Source of the DNA: Deltaproteobacteria bacterium
Lineage (GTDB): Bacteria; Desulfobacterota; Desulfobacteria; Desulfobacterales; SURF-15
Length of the DNA stretch: 8,347 nt
NCBI GenBank assembly: GCA_024644775.1
Contig: JAHEHB010000235.1
Coordinates: 1 to 8,347, forward strand
Direction of reading: 5' to 3'
Each line of letters starts with the position of its first letter. Positions within the stretch are counted from its first letter, which is position 1. The translations under genes were made by a program, and so were the position numbers. The notes beneath the pieces were generated by a model that did not search any database, was not told where the DNA came from, and was given only the letters and a program-made list of their open reading frames with translations. Positions 1 to 5,897 of this stretch are shown here, piece by piece.

Positions 1-174
1 GTCGGGTAGATACGGGGCTATAACCGGTGCAAAAATGCCCATCATCACTAAAAGAAAGATCACCGCTAAACCGACAACAGGGCTTTTCCTTCGTTTGAGC
101 AAAAAGAAAGCAAATTTAAAACTATCGATTTGATGCCGATAGCGATTCTGAAAACGAGAATACACGTTCTTCAT
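1..174 (-). CDS. Peptide ABC transporter permease, OppC/DppC family (N-terminal part, cut by window edge)
   Basis: The 58 visible codons begin MKNVYSRFQNRY and run off the window edge. They contain a basic cytoplasmic stretch (K27-R28-R29-K30), the 'K-S-P-x-x-x-x-G' turn, and one hydrophobic segment at about residues 33-53 ending in F-A-P-x-I-A-P-Y. This is the classic N-terminal signature (OppC_N domain) of the inner-membrane permease of di/oligopeptide or nickel ABC transporters. By family knowledge it would pair with an OppB-type permease, ATPases and a periplasmic binding protein, which would lie beyond the left edge. The ATG at 172-174 is the first in-frame start seen; its ribosome site is weak (AAGAAAG). 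The racemase gene ends 54 bases upstream on the same strand, so the two are probably co-transcribed. The permease domain itself is not visible, so the substrate cannot be read. Confidence 0.8.
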   Translation of the reverse strand, partial: MKNVYSRFQNRYRHQIDSFKFAFFLLKRRKSPVVGLAVIFLLVMMGIFAPVIAPYLPD

Positions 175-228
175 TCGATCTTTCTTAAGGAAAAAACTCG
201 GGTTAAAAGAGGGGCGGTTTTACACCCT

Positions 229-915
229 TCAATATTTTCGCATGGCAACCAGCGCCTCTGCCATTTTTATCGCGGTGACAACCGGATTGACGAGGGATAA
301 GTCCGCCGTTTTTTCCGCTTCGCGCAAAAGCGTCGGAGGCATAAAGGCGAGCGTCATACATCCTAAAATCATCACATCAGCACCGTTGCCTTTGGCATCT
401 TTCATACACTCAATTAAAGCCGCTTGTGCTCTTTCAGGATCACGACGCATCTCCAAAACAGGAATTCCCGTTGCGTGGCTGGACACCAGGCGATGCGCGT
501 CCAGCCCCGCATCTCTGACCAGTCGTCTCTTAATGGCCGCTCGTTCCGCAGAGACTGTGATCATGGAAAATTGTCGATCGCCACAGGCGCCTAACAACAA
601 CGAGGACTCACCGGGGCCCGTAACCGGTATTTTAGACTGCTCCCGGGCACCTTCGATCCCAGCGTCTCCCGCGCAGCCCATGATCATGGCATCGTATGCA
701 TCCTGATATTTGATGACAAATTTCAGTACATTGGGCAGCGCGTGATATTCATCGATTGCGCTTTCGATGGACGTCGGTCCATCTTCAACCTGTCTGAGTT
801 CCACGGTTGTCTCACCGGCAGCAATACGGTTTAGAATATCTTCACGCCGTTTTCTTTCATCTTCCGCCATACCGATTCCCGGGCTGACGTAAGCGATTTT
901 GGCTGCAAATCCCAT
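229..915 (-). CDS. Asp/Glu/hydantoin racemase family protein
   Basis: A complete 228-residue protein, normal length for the family (about 220-250). Two halves each carry a cysteine in the expected setting: C81 in 'MIMGCAGDAG' and C186 in 'VMILGCMTLAF'. In the cofactor-independent Asp/Glu racemase superfamily these two cysteines are the acid/base pair that moves the alpha proton. The N-terminal 'KIAYVSPG' strand and the 'PVTGPGE' loop (97-103) also fit hydantoin/aspartate racemases. It is cytoplasmic, with no signal peptide. A strong GGGAGG lies 6 bases before the ATG and fixes the start. The next gene on the strand is a peptide-type ABC permease, suggesting uptake and racemisation of an amino acid or a derivative; the exact substrate (hydantoin, aspartate, other) cannot be read. 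A promoter-like sequence lies about 210 bases upstream, inside a gene stump. Confidence 0.85.
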   Translation of the reverse strand: MGFAAKIAYVSPGIGMAEDERKRREDILNRIAAGETTVELRQVEDGPTSIESAIDEYHALPNVLKFVIKYQDAYDAMIMGCAGDAGIEGAREQSKIPVTGPGESSLLLGACGDRQFSMITVSAERAAIKRRLVRDAGLDAHRLVSSHATGIPVLEMRRDPERAQAALIECMKDAKGNGADVMILGCMTLAFMPPTLLREAEKTADLSLVNPVVTAIKMAEALVAMRKY

Positions 916-969
916 AGATACCTCCCAAGTAAGAACATAATATCGATTGCTTATAGAATTTCCGAGACG

Positions 970-1150
970 TTAAACCATAATGACCGGATCAGTTCCTGGC
1001 TTCAGCATGGTTGGGTCCACCTTGATGCCATATCCAGGCCTCTCCTCACGTTCCACCCGTAATTGTCAGTCCGTCAGCCACATCTTTTTCGAGCCGAGTA
1101 GGACCCACAATTTCCGCATAGCAGATATTATAGAACGTAACAAATGTGTC
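970..1150 (-). pseudogene. C-terminal stump of an enolase-superfamily (mandelate racemase/muconate lactonizing) enzyme, frameshifted
   Basis: Reading the minus strand towards 970 gives two pieces in different frames. The upstream piece reads FYNICYAEIVGPTRLEKD and continues V-A-D-G-L-T-I. The downstream piece reads VEREERPGYGIKVDPTMLKP and ends at TAA (970-972). Together they resemble the C-terminal tail of mandelate racemase/muconate lactonizing enzymes, where a '(Y/F)xE...GP...' strand is followed by a 'PGLGVEVDxxxL' ending. The frame changes near 1060, and a stop closes the upstream frame near 1175. No catalytic barrel residues remain, so this is a dead fragment. Its end lies 54 bases before the racemase start, so a full gene once probably headed the same racemase-permease operon. 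The family call rests on the short C-terminal motif only. Confidence 0.6.
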
Positions 1151-1152
1151 AA
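1125..1152 (-). promoter_or_regulatory. Putative sigma-70 promoter reading towards the racemase
   Basis: The minus strand has a perfect TTGACA (1147-1152) followed after 16 bases by TAATAT (1125-1130); an overlapping perfect TATAAT (1127-1132) would give only a 14-base spacer. It points at the racemase, leaving a leader of about 200 bases that crosses the dead enolase-family stump. It is the best promoter match upstream of that gene, but it is unproven. Confidence 0.4.
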
Positions 1153-1310
1153 GTTCTTGTAAAGAGAATTAACATTTGGGGTTGCAGGTGCTGGGTTCTA
1201 AAGCTTGTTGGAACACCGTGGAAATCCCGGTTTATCGGGGATTCCGAATAAATGGTATGCGATCGATGGATATTTCAAATCGTTCCATCGCTTGGGTGAA
1301 AGCAGGCGGA

Positions 1311-1781
1311 TCAGGCAACCTCGTCAAACGGAAACATTTCTTGGAATACGTCGGATTCGTTGTCGTCCCCGTTATTTAATGAACATGTGTCATCCGTGCA
1401 TTCTTCGAGCAGCTCATCCAAATCGGTCGGTTCCTCTTCAAATTCGATGGGTTCCACCCGTCGTTTGATTTTTTTATGTTTTTTATCGATATAATCCAAA
1501 TCATCAACAACGATTTCAATGTATTGTCGCTTTTTGGAATTTAACAGTGTTGTGACCATTTCAAACAGTCTGTTCGCAAACAAGTCAGGTGGAAACATGT
1601 TTTCCGTTCGCAAGGCGATCAGTAGTTCTCTTTCGCTTTTGGAAACCGCGGATACTATTTTTTGCGGGTTGTAGATTGTTTCATTGAGAAGTACATACTT
1701 TTCTTCGTCAATCTCTGTGTATTCTCTTAAAATCAATTCATTTTCTTTACTTTTTTTTTCCATTGTATATTTTAATCGCAT
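1311..1781 (-). CDS. Uncharacterised protein with acidic C-terminal tail
   Basis: 156 residues; I do not recognise the family. The first 100 residues look folded (mixed helix/strand, e.g. 'RELLIALRTENMFPPDLFANRLFEMVTTLL' region at 51-80, then a strand-like 'YIEIVVDDLDYI' at 87-98). A basic cluster 'KKHKKIKRR' (100-108) is followed by a very acidic tail (113-156) with two cysteines (C128, C133) and many Asp/Glu. No signal peptide or membrane segment is seen. GGAG sits 7 bases before the ATG at 1781, which favours this start over the internal Met7. The start lies inside the end of the upstream 42-residue ORF (10-base overlap), so the two are probably translationally coupled. The basic-then-acidic layout could suit a nucleic-acid or partner-binding role, but this is speculation. 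Confidence 0.7.
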   Translation of the reverse strand: MRLKYTMEKKSKENELILREYTEIDEEKYVLLNETIYNPQKIVSAVSKSERELLIALRTENMFPPDLFANRLFEMVTTLLNSKKRQYIEIVVDDLDYIDKKHKKIKRRVEPIEFEEEPTDLDELLEECTDDTCSLNNGDDNESDVFQEMFPFDEVA

Positions 1782-1900
1782 GGGATCACTCCAACGATTG
1801 TTAGTGTTTTTTCGACTTCATTCGTGATAAACCGATCTAAGTTTTCATCCGAATATCCCTTTGGATCGGAAATTTTCTGATGGGCTAACCCAAATTTCAT
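1772..1900 (-). CDS. Small 42-residue ORF overlapping the downstream gene
   Basis: Reads MKFGLAHQKISDPKGYSDEN and ends V-I-P-C-D before TAA (1772-1774). The ATG is the first start after an in-frame stop at 1910-1912. A GGAG lies 12 bases upstream, rather far for efficient initiation. The 3' end overlaps the start of the 156-residue gene by 10 bases, an arrangement typical of translational coupling, and the peptide composition (charged, soluble, no low complexity) looks protein-like. No family is recognised. It could also be a chance ORF; it is supported mainly by its position and overlap. Confidence 0.4.
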   Translation of the reverse strand: MKFGLAHQKISDPKGYSDENLDRFITNEVEKTLTIVGVIPCD

Positions 1901-2051
1901 GCGCGGATTTTACTCCAAACTTAAGGGTTACTAATCAAAGGTAATGTTTCAAAACGCGATTTCAAGAGTCGGTGTTCATTTTATAATACAAACCAATTTT
2001 TATCGTTTTTTCGGGAAGTTAATAAAATCTGGTAGATAGAGGTCATGAACA

Positions 2052-3440
2052 ATGTTCGAAAATACAGTCTATACGAAACGACGAAAACGATTACGGCAAG
2101 CCGTTAAGTCCGGGGTGATTCTCATCTTGGGCAATGAAGAAAGTCCTGTAAATTATTTGGATAATTCGTATCCTTTTAGGCAAGACAGCAGCTTTTTATA
2201 CTTTTTCGGATTGAACCGACCCGGCCTGGCGGGTGTGATTGATGTGGATGAAAACAGAGAATTTTTATTCGGAAATGATCCTGCGACCAGTAGCCTGGTG
2301 TGGACAGGGTCTCAGCCGTCCGTCAGAGAGTTGGCCAAAAGGGTGGGAATCACTCGAACCGGCAGCTTCACACAATTGGTTGAAACTGTAAAAGGCATCA
2401 TTCGCAACAGAAAAAATCTGCATTTCCTGCCACCCTACCGGGCCGAAACAGCGGTAAAAATGGAGTGCCTGGCGGGCATAGCGCCGTCTTCTATAAACGA
2501 CTACGCATCGGTACCGCTCATTCGGGCGGTGGTCGATCAACGGGCGGTTAAGACCCAAGAGGAAATCAGAGAACTTGAGACAGCGTTGGCCATTTCCCAT
2601 GAAATGTATGCTGCAGTCTTACAGATGGCAAAACCAGGGGTTTTTGAAAGAGATATTGTCGGTCGTATCGAAGGGATTGCCAGGGCCCGCGGAAGTCGAC
2701 CCTCTTTCCAAACCATCTGTACGATTCATGGGGAAACCCTCCATAATTTGTTCTACGGAAACAAATTAAAGCCGAAGAATTTGCTGCTTGTCGATTCCGG
2801 TGTCGAATCCCCGGCGTTTTACGCCTCGGATATCACACGAACCTATCCTGTGAGTGGCAAGTATACCCCTGAACAAAAAGAGATATATCAAATTGTATTA
2901 AACACCCAAGAAACCGTCATTCAATCCATAAAGCCGGGTCGGAAATATCGTGATATTCACCTTAAAGCGGCAAAAACGATCGCCGTGGGACTAAAAGATT
3001 TAGGATTGATGAGAGGCGATATCGATGAGGCGGTTAGACAGGGCGCCCACGCCCTGTTTTTTACCCATGGTATCGGACATATGCTGGGTTTGGATGTCCA
3101 TGATATGGAGAATTTCGGGGAAGATTGGGTCGGATACGATGAAAAAGTAAAGCGAAGCGACCAGTTTGGACTTTCTTCGCTTCGGTTTGCGAGGGAGCTA
3201 AAACCGGATTTTGTTTTGACTGTTGAGCCTGGAATCTATTTTATTCCCCGGCTGATCGAGATATGGCAATCAGAGAAAAGGTCTCGCGAGTTTATTAATT
3301 ATAATATTATTGAAAAATTTAAGAGAATTAAAGGCATTCGAATTGAAGATGATGTCTTGGTAACAAAAACCGGATGCCGTGTACTGGGCAAACCCATTCC
3401 CAAGGAAATACATGACATTGAATCAATCATGGGAGCTTAA
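2052..3440 (+). CDS. pepP: Xaa-Pro aminopeptidase (M24B family, aminopeptidase P type)
   Basis: 462 residues, close to the 440-460 usual for bacterial aminopeptidase P. Residues about 1-130 are the aminopeptidase P N-terminal domain ('FRQDSSFLYFFGLNRPG' at 42-58). The C-terminal pita-bread domain has all the ligands for the two metal ions: D248 (LLVDSG), D260 (YASDITRTYP), H343 (HGIGHMLGLDVHD), E392 (VEPGIY) and E432 (RIEDDV). H231 and H350 match the substrate-binding and proton-shuttle histidines. It removes N-terminal residues preceding proline from peptides in the cytoplasm. An AGAGG sits 8-9 bases before ATG 2052; the ATG at 2045 is out of frame. A TATAAT at 1982-1987 is a possible -10, but no good -35 is seen. 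It stands alone on the plus strand, and a dead DUF3500 fragment begins directly after its stop. The call is firm; the peptide substrates are unknown. Confidence 0.95.
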   Translation: MFENTVYTKRRKRLRQAVKSGVILILGNEESPVNYLDNSYPFRQDSSFLYFFGLNRPGLAGVIDVDENREFLFGNDPATSSLVWTGSQPSVRELAKRVGITRTGSFTQLVETVKGIIRNRKNLHFLPPYRAETAVKMECLAGIAPSSINDYASVPLIRAVVDQRAVKTQEEIRELETALAISHEMYAAVLQMAKPGVFERDIVGRIEGIARARGSRPSFQTICTIHGETLHNLFYGNKLKPKNLLLVDSGVESPAFYASDITRTYPVSGKYTPEQKEIYQIVLNTQETVIQSIKPGRKYRDIHLKAAKTIAVGLKDLGLMRGDIDEAVRQGAHALFFTHGIGHMLGLDVHDMENFGEDWVGYDEKVKRSDQFGLSSLRFARELKPDFVLTVEPGIYFIPRLIEIWQSEKRSREFINYNIIEKFKRIKGIRIEDDVLVTKTGCRVLGKPIPKEIHDIESIMGA

Positions 3441-3642
3441 ATGAAAATTGTCGCTGCATCCGAGCCGGCAGAACGAGGGACATGATTATCGCCTCCACGG
3501 ACCCTTCCTTTTTATCGAGTATGATAACACCCAGGACAATGCCAACCACATTCACACCGTATGGAGACATCTGGAAGACGATTTCGGTATGGATCTTTTA
3601 AACTTTCACTATAAACACGGGCATCATCAATCGATTCGGTAA
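3441..3642 (+). pseudogene. C-terminal stump of a DUF3500 protein, frameshifted
   Basis: The frame 3448-3642 ends with [18 protein letters not shown], then [11 protein letters not shown] and a '[15 protein letters not shown]' ending. This matches the conserved C-terminus of DUF3500 proteins (HYYRIHGPxFLIEYDNTQ..ANHIHxVWRD..DFGxDxLxxHY). The preceding bases in another frame (3441-3482, [13 protein letters not shown] then TGA) fit the residues expected just before that motif, so a one-base indel near 3480 breaks the gene. DUF3500 proteins are usually over 300 residues, so only about 65 remain, with no start or secretion signal. The stump starts one base after the Xaa-Pro aminopeptidase stop codon, marking a deletion or recombination joint. 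The function of DUF3500 itself is unknown to me. Confidence 0.75.
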
Positions 3643-3737
3643 GCCATGAAACAATAGAATATTTTTGGGTGTTAGTTTTTTGACAGATCGTACGTTTTAA
3701 TAGAAACCTCTTTTGAACTGCACGCTTCGATTGTCAG

Positions 3738-3765
3738 TTAACTCGCTGAATATTCTTTATATAAT
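3738..3765 (+). promoter_or_regulatory. Putative promoter of paralog A
   Basis: TTAACT (3738-3743), a 16-base spacer and a perfect TATAAT (3760-3765) lie in an AT-rich stretch about 115 bases before the start of the paralog A gene. It is the only convincing -10 between the DUF3500 stump and the gene. The -35 is imperfect. Confidence 0.4.
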
Positions 3766-3799
3766 ATTGTTCTTTAGTATTGGAACGTATTTTGCAGAA

Positions 3800-3883
3800 A
3801 TGAATAAAAATTCTAATAAGGTTTCCTCAGATACGGCCGGTAAAACGATTAATTTTAATGATAATAAAGGAGAACCCAAATGA
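3800..3883 (+). other. 27-codon upstream ORF overlapping the start of paralog A (ATGA overlap)
   Basis: An ATG at 3800 opens 27 codons (MNKNSNKVSSDTAGKT, then I-N-F-N-D-N-K-G-E-P-K) and stops at TGA 3881-3883, sharing ATGA with the start of paralog A at 3880. Such a four-base overlap is the usual sign of translational coupling. The same frame is open back to 3704 and there encodes a hydrophobic run (LYIILFFSIGTYFA) just before this Met, so a longer single-membrane-segment peptide starting at TTG 3731 is also possible, but the likely promoter lies inside that part. The ORF has no clear ribosome site of its own. It may be a leader peptide or chance. Confidence 0.3.
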
Positions 3884-4356
3884 AAATTACGAATGAAAGT
3901 GTTATAAAAAATGGTGAGAAGGAACTCATCGATGCCATCGTCGGTGATCTGGATTGGCATAAGATTGAGACCGTGTTTAAAGAAAAACATCAGTTGGGAA
4001 TACAGGATGATGTGGAGTATCGGCAGGGAGAGATTGTTGTTCACAATGGCAATGTGGCATATAAACTGGACTACGACGTCAAATTGACACTCTCCATTCT
4101 GTTTGACAGATCCGGCGATTGTTTGGCGGTGGCGACCTCAGGAAATGGGGGTGATGAATCGGAGCACAAGAATGTGACCCAATCTGAGAGTGTTCAAACG
4201 GAAGCGGCAACGTCTTCACGATTCTCTTATATGGATGGAAAAGAGACACCGGAAGAGGAAGAACCCATCGAACTTTCCAATGTGATTGAAAATCAAGCCG
4301 ACGCCGCTGAAGAAGAATTGTTAGAATTGACGGAAGTCGTTAAGTATGCGAGCTAA
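3880..4356 (+). CDS. Small two-part protein, paralog A of the ParA-linked protein B
   Basis: 158 residues of unrecognised family. Residues 1-87 form a conserved domain that is 72/87 identical to protein B encoded at 4463-4957; conserved blocks include VIKNGEKELID, GDLDW, ETVFKEKH, LGIQDDV and the strand-rich VVHNGNVAYKLD...DVKL.LSILFDRSGD. Residues 88-158 are an acidic, Ser/Glu/Thr-rich tail, likely disordered, carrying two copies of a short motif: EPIELSNVIE (128-137) and ELLELTEVVK (146-155), each preceded by a run of Glu. No signal peptide or membrane segment is seen. AAAGGAGA lies 7 bases upstream and is shared almost base for base with the leader of B, so the duplication included the ribosome site. 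The stop codon touches the terminator hairpin. Because B is in an apparent operon with ParA, A may act as a second partner, regulator or cargo adaptor of that ATPase; this is inference. Confidence 0.85.
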   Translation: MKITNESVIKNGEKELIDAIVGDLDWHKIETVFKEKHQLGIQDDVEYRQGEIVVHNGNVAYKLDYDVKLTLSILFDRSGDCLAVATSGNGGDESEHKNVTQSESVQTEAATSSRFSYMDGKETPEEEEPIELSNVIENQADAAEEELLELTEVVKYAS

Positions 4357-4396
4357 ATAAAGAATCCACCCCTCGAGGAGGGGTGGATTCTTTATT
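4356..4396. terminator. Bidirectional intrinsic terminator with 19-bp perfect stem
   Basis: Arms 4356-4374 and 4378-4396 are perfect reverse complements (AATAAAGAATCCACCCCTC and its mate) with a 3-base GAG loop. The GC-rich core is flanked by AATAAAG on one side and CTTTATT on the other, so it can work in both directions. It serves the convergent genes A (whose stop it overlaps by one base) and B (which ends 66 bases away). Confidence 0.85.
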
Positions 4397-4420
4397 CTAT
4401 TGATACAAGTAGTTTGGGGT

Positions 4421-4458
4421 TGTTCAACCCGGAACGTTGAACCTTGAACCGCTCAACC
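4421..4458. repeat. Short TTGAACC/TTCAACC heptamer-type repeats
   Basis: Between the terminator and the end of gene B lie TTCAACCC (4423-4430), two adjacent TTGAACC heptamers (4437-4443 and 4444-4450) and CTCAACC (4452-4458). GGGTTGTTCAACCC (4417-4430) is also self-complementary. This is low-complexity intergenic repeat material of the same style as the GTTCAGG repeats near 5900. No function is evident. Confidence 0.5.
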
Positions 4459-4462
4459 TTTT

Positions 4463-4957
4463 TTATGATTCATTTATTTCAGAAAGCATCTGATCGATTT
4501 CCGACGCCATTTGTGACATGTTTTCAGCAGGCTCTTTTTTGGGATCTACGGAAAGATCCGGAGTTACGTCAATCCCCTCGGAATCAGCAACTTCGGTAAG
4601 TTCGACTGGAACTTCCTCTTCCATGGGCGCTTGCCGTTGACTCACCTCTTCGGATCGTTTGGTCTCCATTTGCTGTGATCCCTCTTCCAATTCCTCAGAG
4701 GTATTGATGGCTAAATAATCGCCGGATCTGTCAAACAGAATGGAGAGTATCAGTTTAACATCAAAATCCAGTTTATATGCCACATTACCGTTGTGAACAA
4801 CCATCTCTCCCTGCCGATACGCCACGTCATCTTGTATGCCTAATCGATGCTTTTCTTTAAATACTGTCTCAATCGCACGCCAATCCAGATCACCGATGAT
4901 GGAATCGATGAGTTCCTTTTCACCATTTTTGATAACATTTCGATCTGTAATTTTCAT
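4463..4957 (-). CDS. Small two-part protein B, encoded directly downstream of parA
   Basis: 164 residues of unrecognised family, paralogous to protein A on the opposite strand. The domain at 1-87 begins MKITDRNVIKNGEKELID and carries GDLDW, IETVFKEKH, GIQDDVAYRQGE, VVHNGNVAYKLDFDVKL and SILFDRSGDYLA. The tail (88-164) is acidic and probably disordered, with one copy of the shared motif, EEEVPVELTEV (113-123), and a C-terminal amphipathic stretch MASEIDQMLSEI (150-161) that could form a helix or coiled coil, absent from A. AAGGAGAA lies 7 bases before the ATG. The ParA stop is only 47 bases upstream on the same strand, so the two are probably one transcript ending at the 4356-4396 hairpin. By analogy with other orphan ParA systems, the gene next to the ATPase often encodes its ATPase-stimulating partner; here that role is inferred from position only. 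Confidence 0.85.
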   Translation of the reverse strand: MKITDRNVIKNGEKELIDSIIGDLDWRAIETVFKEKHRLGIQDDVAYRQGEMVVHNGNVAYKLDFDVKLILSILFDRSGDYLAINTSEELEEGSQQMETKRSEEVSQRQAPMEEEVPVELTEVADSEGIDVTPDLSVDPKKEPAENMSQMASEIDQMLSEINES

Positions 4958-5004
4958 TTGGATTCTCCTTAATCGCCGTTAACACGTTTTTTTCTGACTC
5001 TATT

Positions 5005-5766
5005 TTACTCAGGTTCAAGCAATTCGGTGATTTCTTTTGCTAACTCAAGGTATGCCTTGGCTCCTCGAGCCTGGATATCGTATAGCGCCAGTGGTTTTGC
5101 AAAGTTTGCAGAATTTCGCAACATCCGATCCCAAGGAATGATGGTTGAAAAAATTTTGTCTCTTATTCCATTAAGAGCATCTTCAGATATAGAGGAATTT
5201 GATTCCTCATACATGGTTAATAAAATGCCCGCGATTTTTAGATCACTATTTATTTTCTTTTGAATTTCGTTTACGACCCCTAAGAGCTGACTCAGCCCTT
5301 CTAAAGAGTGAATTTGAAACTGGAAGGGTACAAGCAACCAATCGGCAGAGCTTAGCGCGGAAATGGTAAGAAAACCTAACGAAGCAGGAGAGTCAAGGAT
5401 GATATACTCATAGGCGGTTTTGTACGTATCAAGTAACGTGCGTAAAACGGTTTTACTATTCGAATTCGAAGAAAGCCTTGTTTCTGCACGAGATAGCCCC
5501 GATCTTGCAGGGATGATACTCAAAAAAGGAATATCACTGGGAACCATCACCTCTTGAAGCTGAGATTCGCCAACCAGTGCGTGAAAAAGGTCCCGCGAGA
5601 GGGTTTGCTTGTTGATACCTAAGCTAGTTGTTGCATTGCCTAAGGGATCGCAGTCGACAAGTAGTGTCTTTTTTTCAAATAATGCGAGAGACGTTGCTAA
5701 ATTGACGGCTGTTGTCGTTTTGCCGGTTCCGCCTTTTTGGCTGGAAACGCAGATAATGTTTGTCAT
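5005..5766 (-). CDS. ParA/Soj-family ATPase (orphan, no ParB)
   Basis: 253 residues, the usual size of ParA proteins lacking an N-terminal HTH domain. It has a deviant Walker A box KGGTGKTT (11-18) with the ParA signature Lys11 and catalytic Lys16, Walker A' VDCDPLGNATTSLG (37-50; the usual Gln of DPQGN is Leu here) and Walker B ILDSPASLG (123-131). The C-terminal 'YDIQARGAKAYLELAKEI' also fits ParA. These ATPases dimerise on ATP, bind the nucleoid non-specifically and are released by a partner, moving plasmids, chromosomes or protein clusters. No ParB or parS-like site is seen; the only co-directional neighbour is protein B, 47 bases downstream. The ATG at 5766 follows an in-frame TAG (5773-5775), so it is the only ATG possible, yet no purine-rich ribosome site precedes it (GAATAGACTATT). 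What it positions is unknown. Confidence 0.92.
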   Translation of the reverse strand: MTNIICVSSQKGGTGKTTTAVNLATSLALFEKKTLLVDCDPLGNATTSLGINKQTLSRDLFHALVGESQLQEVMVPSDIPFLSIIPARSGLSRAETRLSSNSNSKTVLRTLLDTYKTAYEYIILDSPASLGFLTISALSSADWLLVPFQFQIHSLEGLSQLLGVVNEIQKKINSDLKIAGILLTMYEESNSSISEDALNGIRDKIFSTIIPWDRMLRNSANFAKPLALYDIQARGAKAYLELAKEITELLEPE

Positions 5767-5862
5767 AATAGTCTATTCACATGAAATGGGCACTTTGAAA
5801 ATCGATGATAGATTTGTGAGTCTACCGCCATTCCAGAAGCATATGTCGTATTAAAGCAAAAA

Positions 5863-5885
5863 ATATACCAGTATTTGCGGTATAT
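5863..5885. promoter_or_regulatory. AT-rich dyad upstream of parA, possible operator
   Basis: ATATACC (5863-5869) and GGTATAT (5879-5885) form a 7-base inverted repeat around a 9-base spacer, about 100 bases before the parA start. A dyad of this size can bind a dimeric regulator, possibly ParA or its partner. There is only one copy and no clear promoter overlaps it. Confidence 0.2.
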
Positions 5886-5897
5886 ATCGGTTAATTG

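Noticed and set aside
242..706. 154-codon plus-strand ORF
   Set aside because: Antisense shadow of the racemase gene, whose cysteine motifs and ribosome site are clear.
1220..1245. GGAAATCCC / GGGGATTCC dyad as terminator of the acidic-tailed gene
   Set aside because: Short imperfect stem with no T-tract on the minus strand.
1232..1318. Minus-strand open stretch reading PDPPAFTQAMERFEISIDRI
   Set aside because: Looks slightly protein-like just past the end of the 156-residue gene, but it is too short to assign and has no supporting start or motif.
1176..1468. Two overlapping plus-strand ORFs
   Set aside because: No ribosome site or family likeness; they run into the antisense of the acidic-tailed protein gene.
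2265..2600. 111-codon minus-strand ORF
   Set aside because: Shadow of the Xaa-Pro aminopeptidase gene.
3757..4044. 95-codon minus-strand ORF
   Set aside because: Antisense to the conserved domain of gene A, which has the better start and a paralog.
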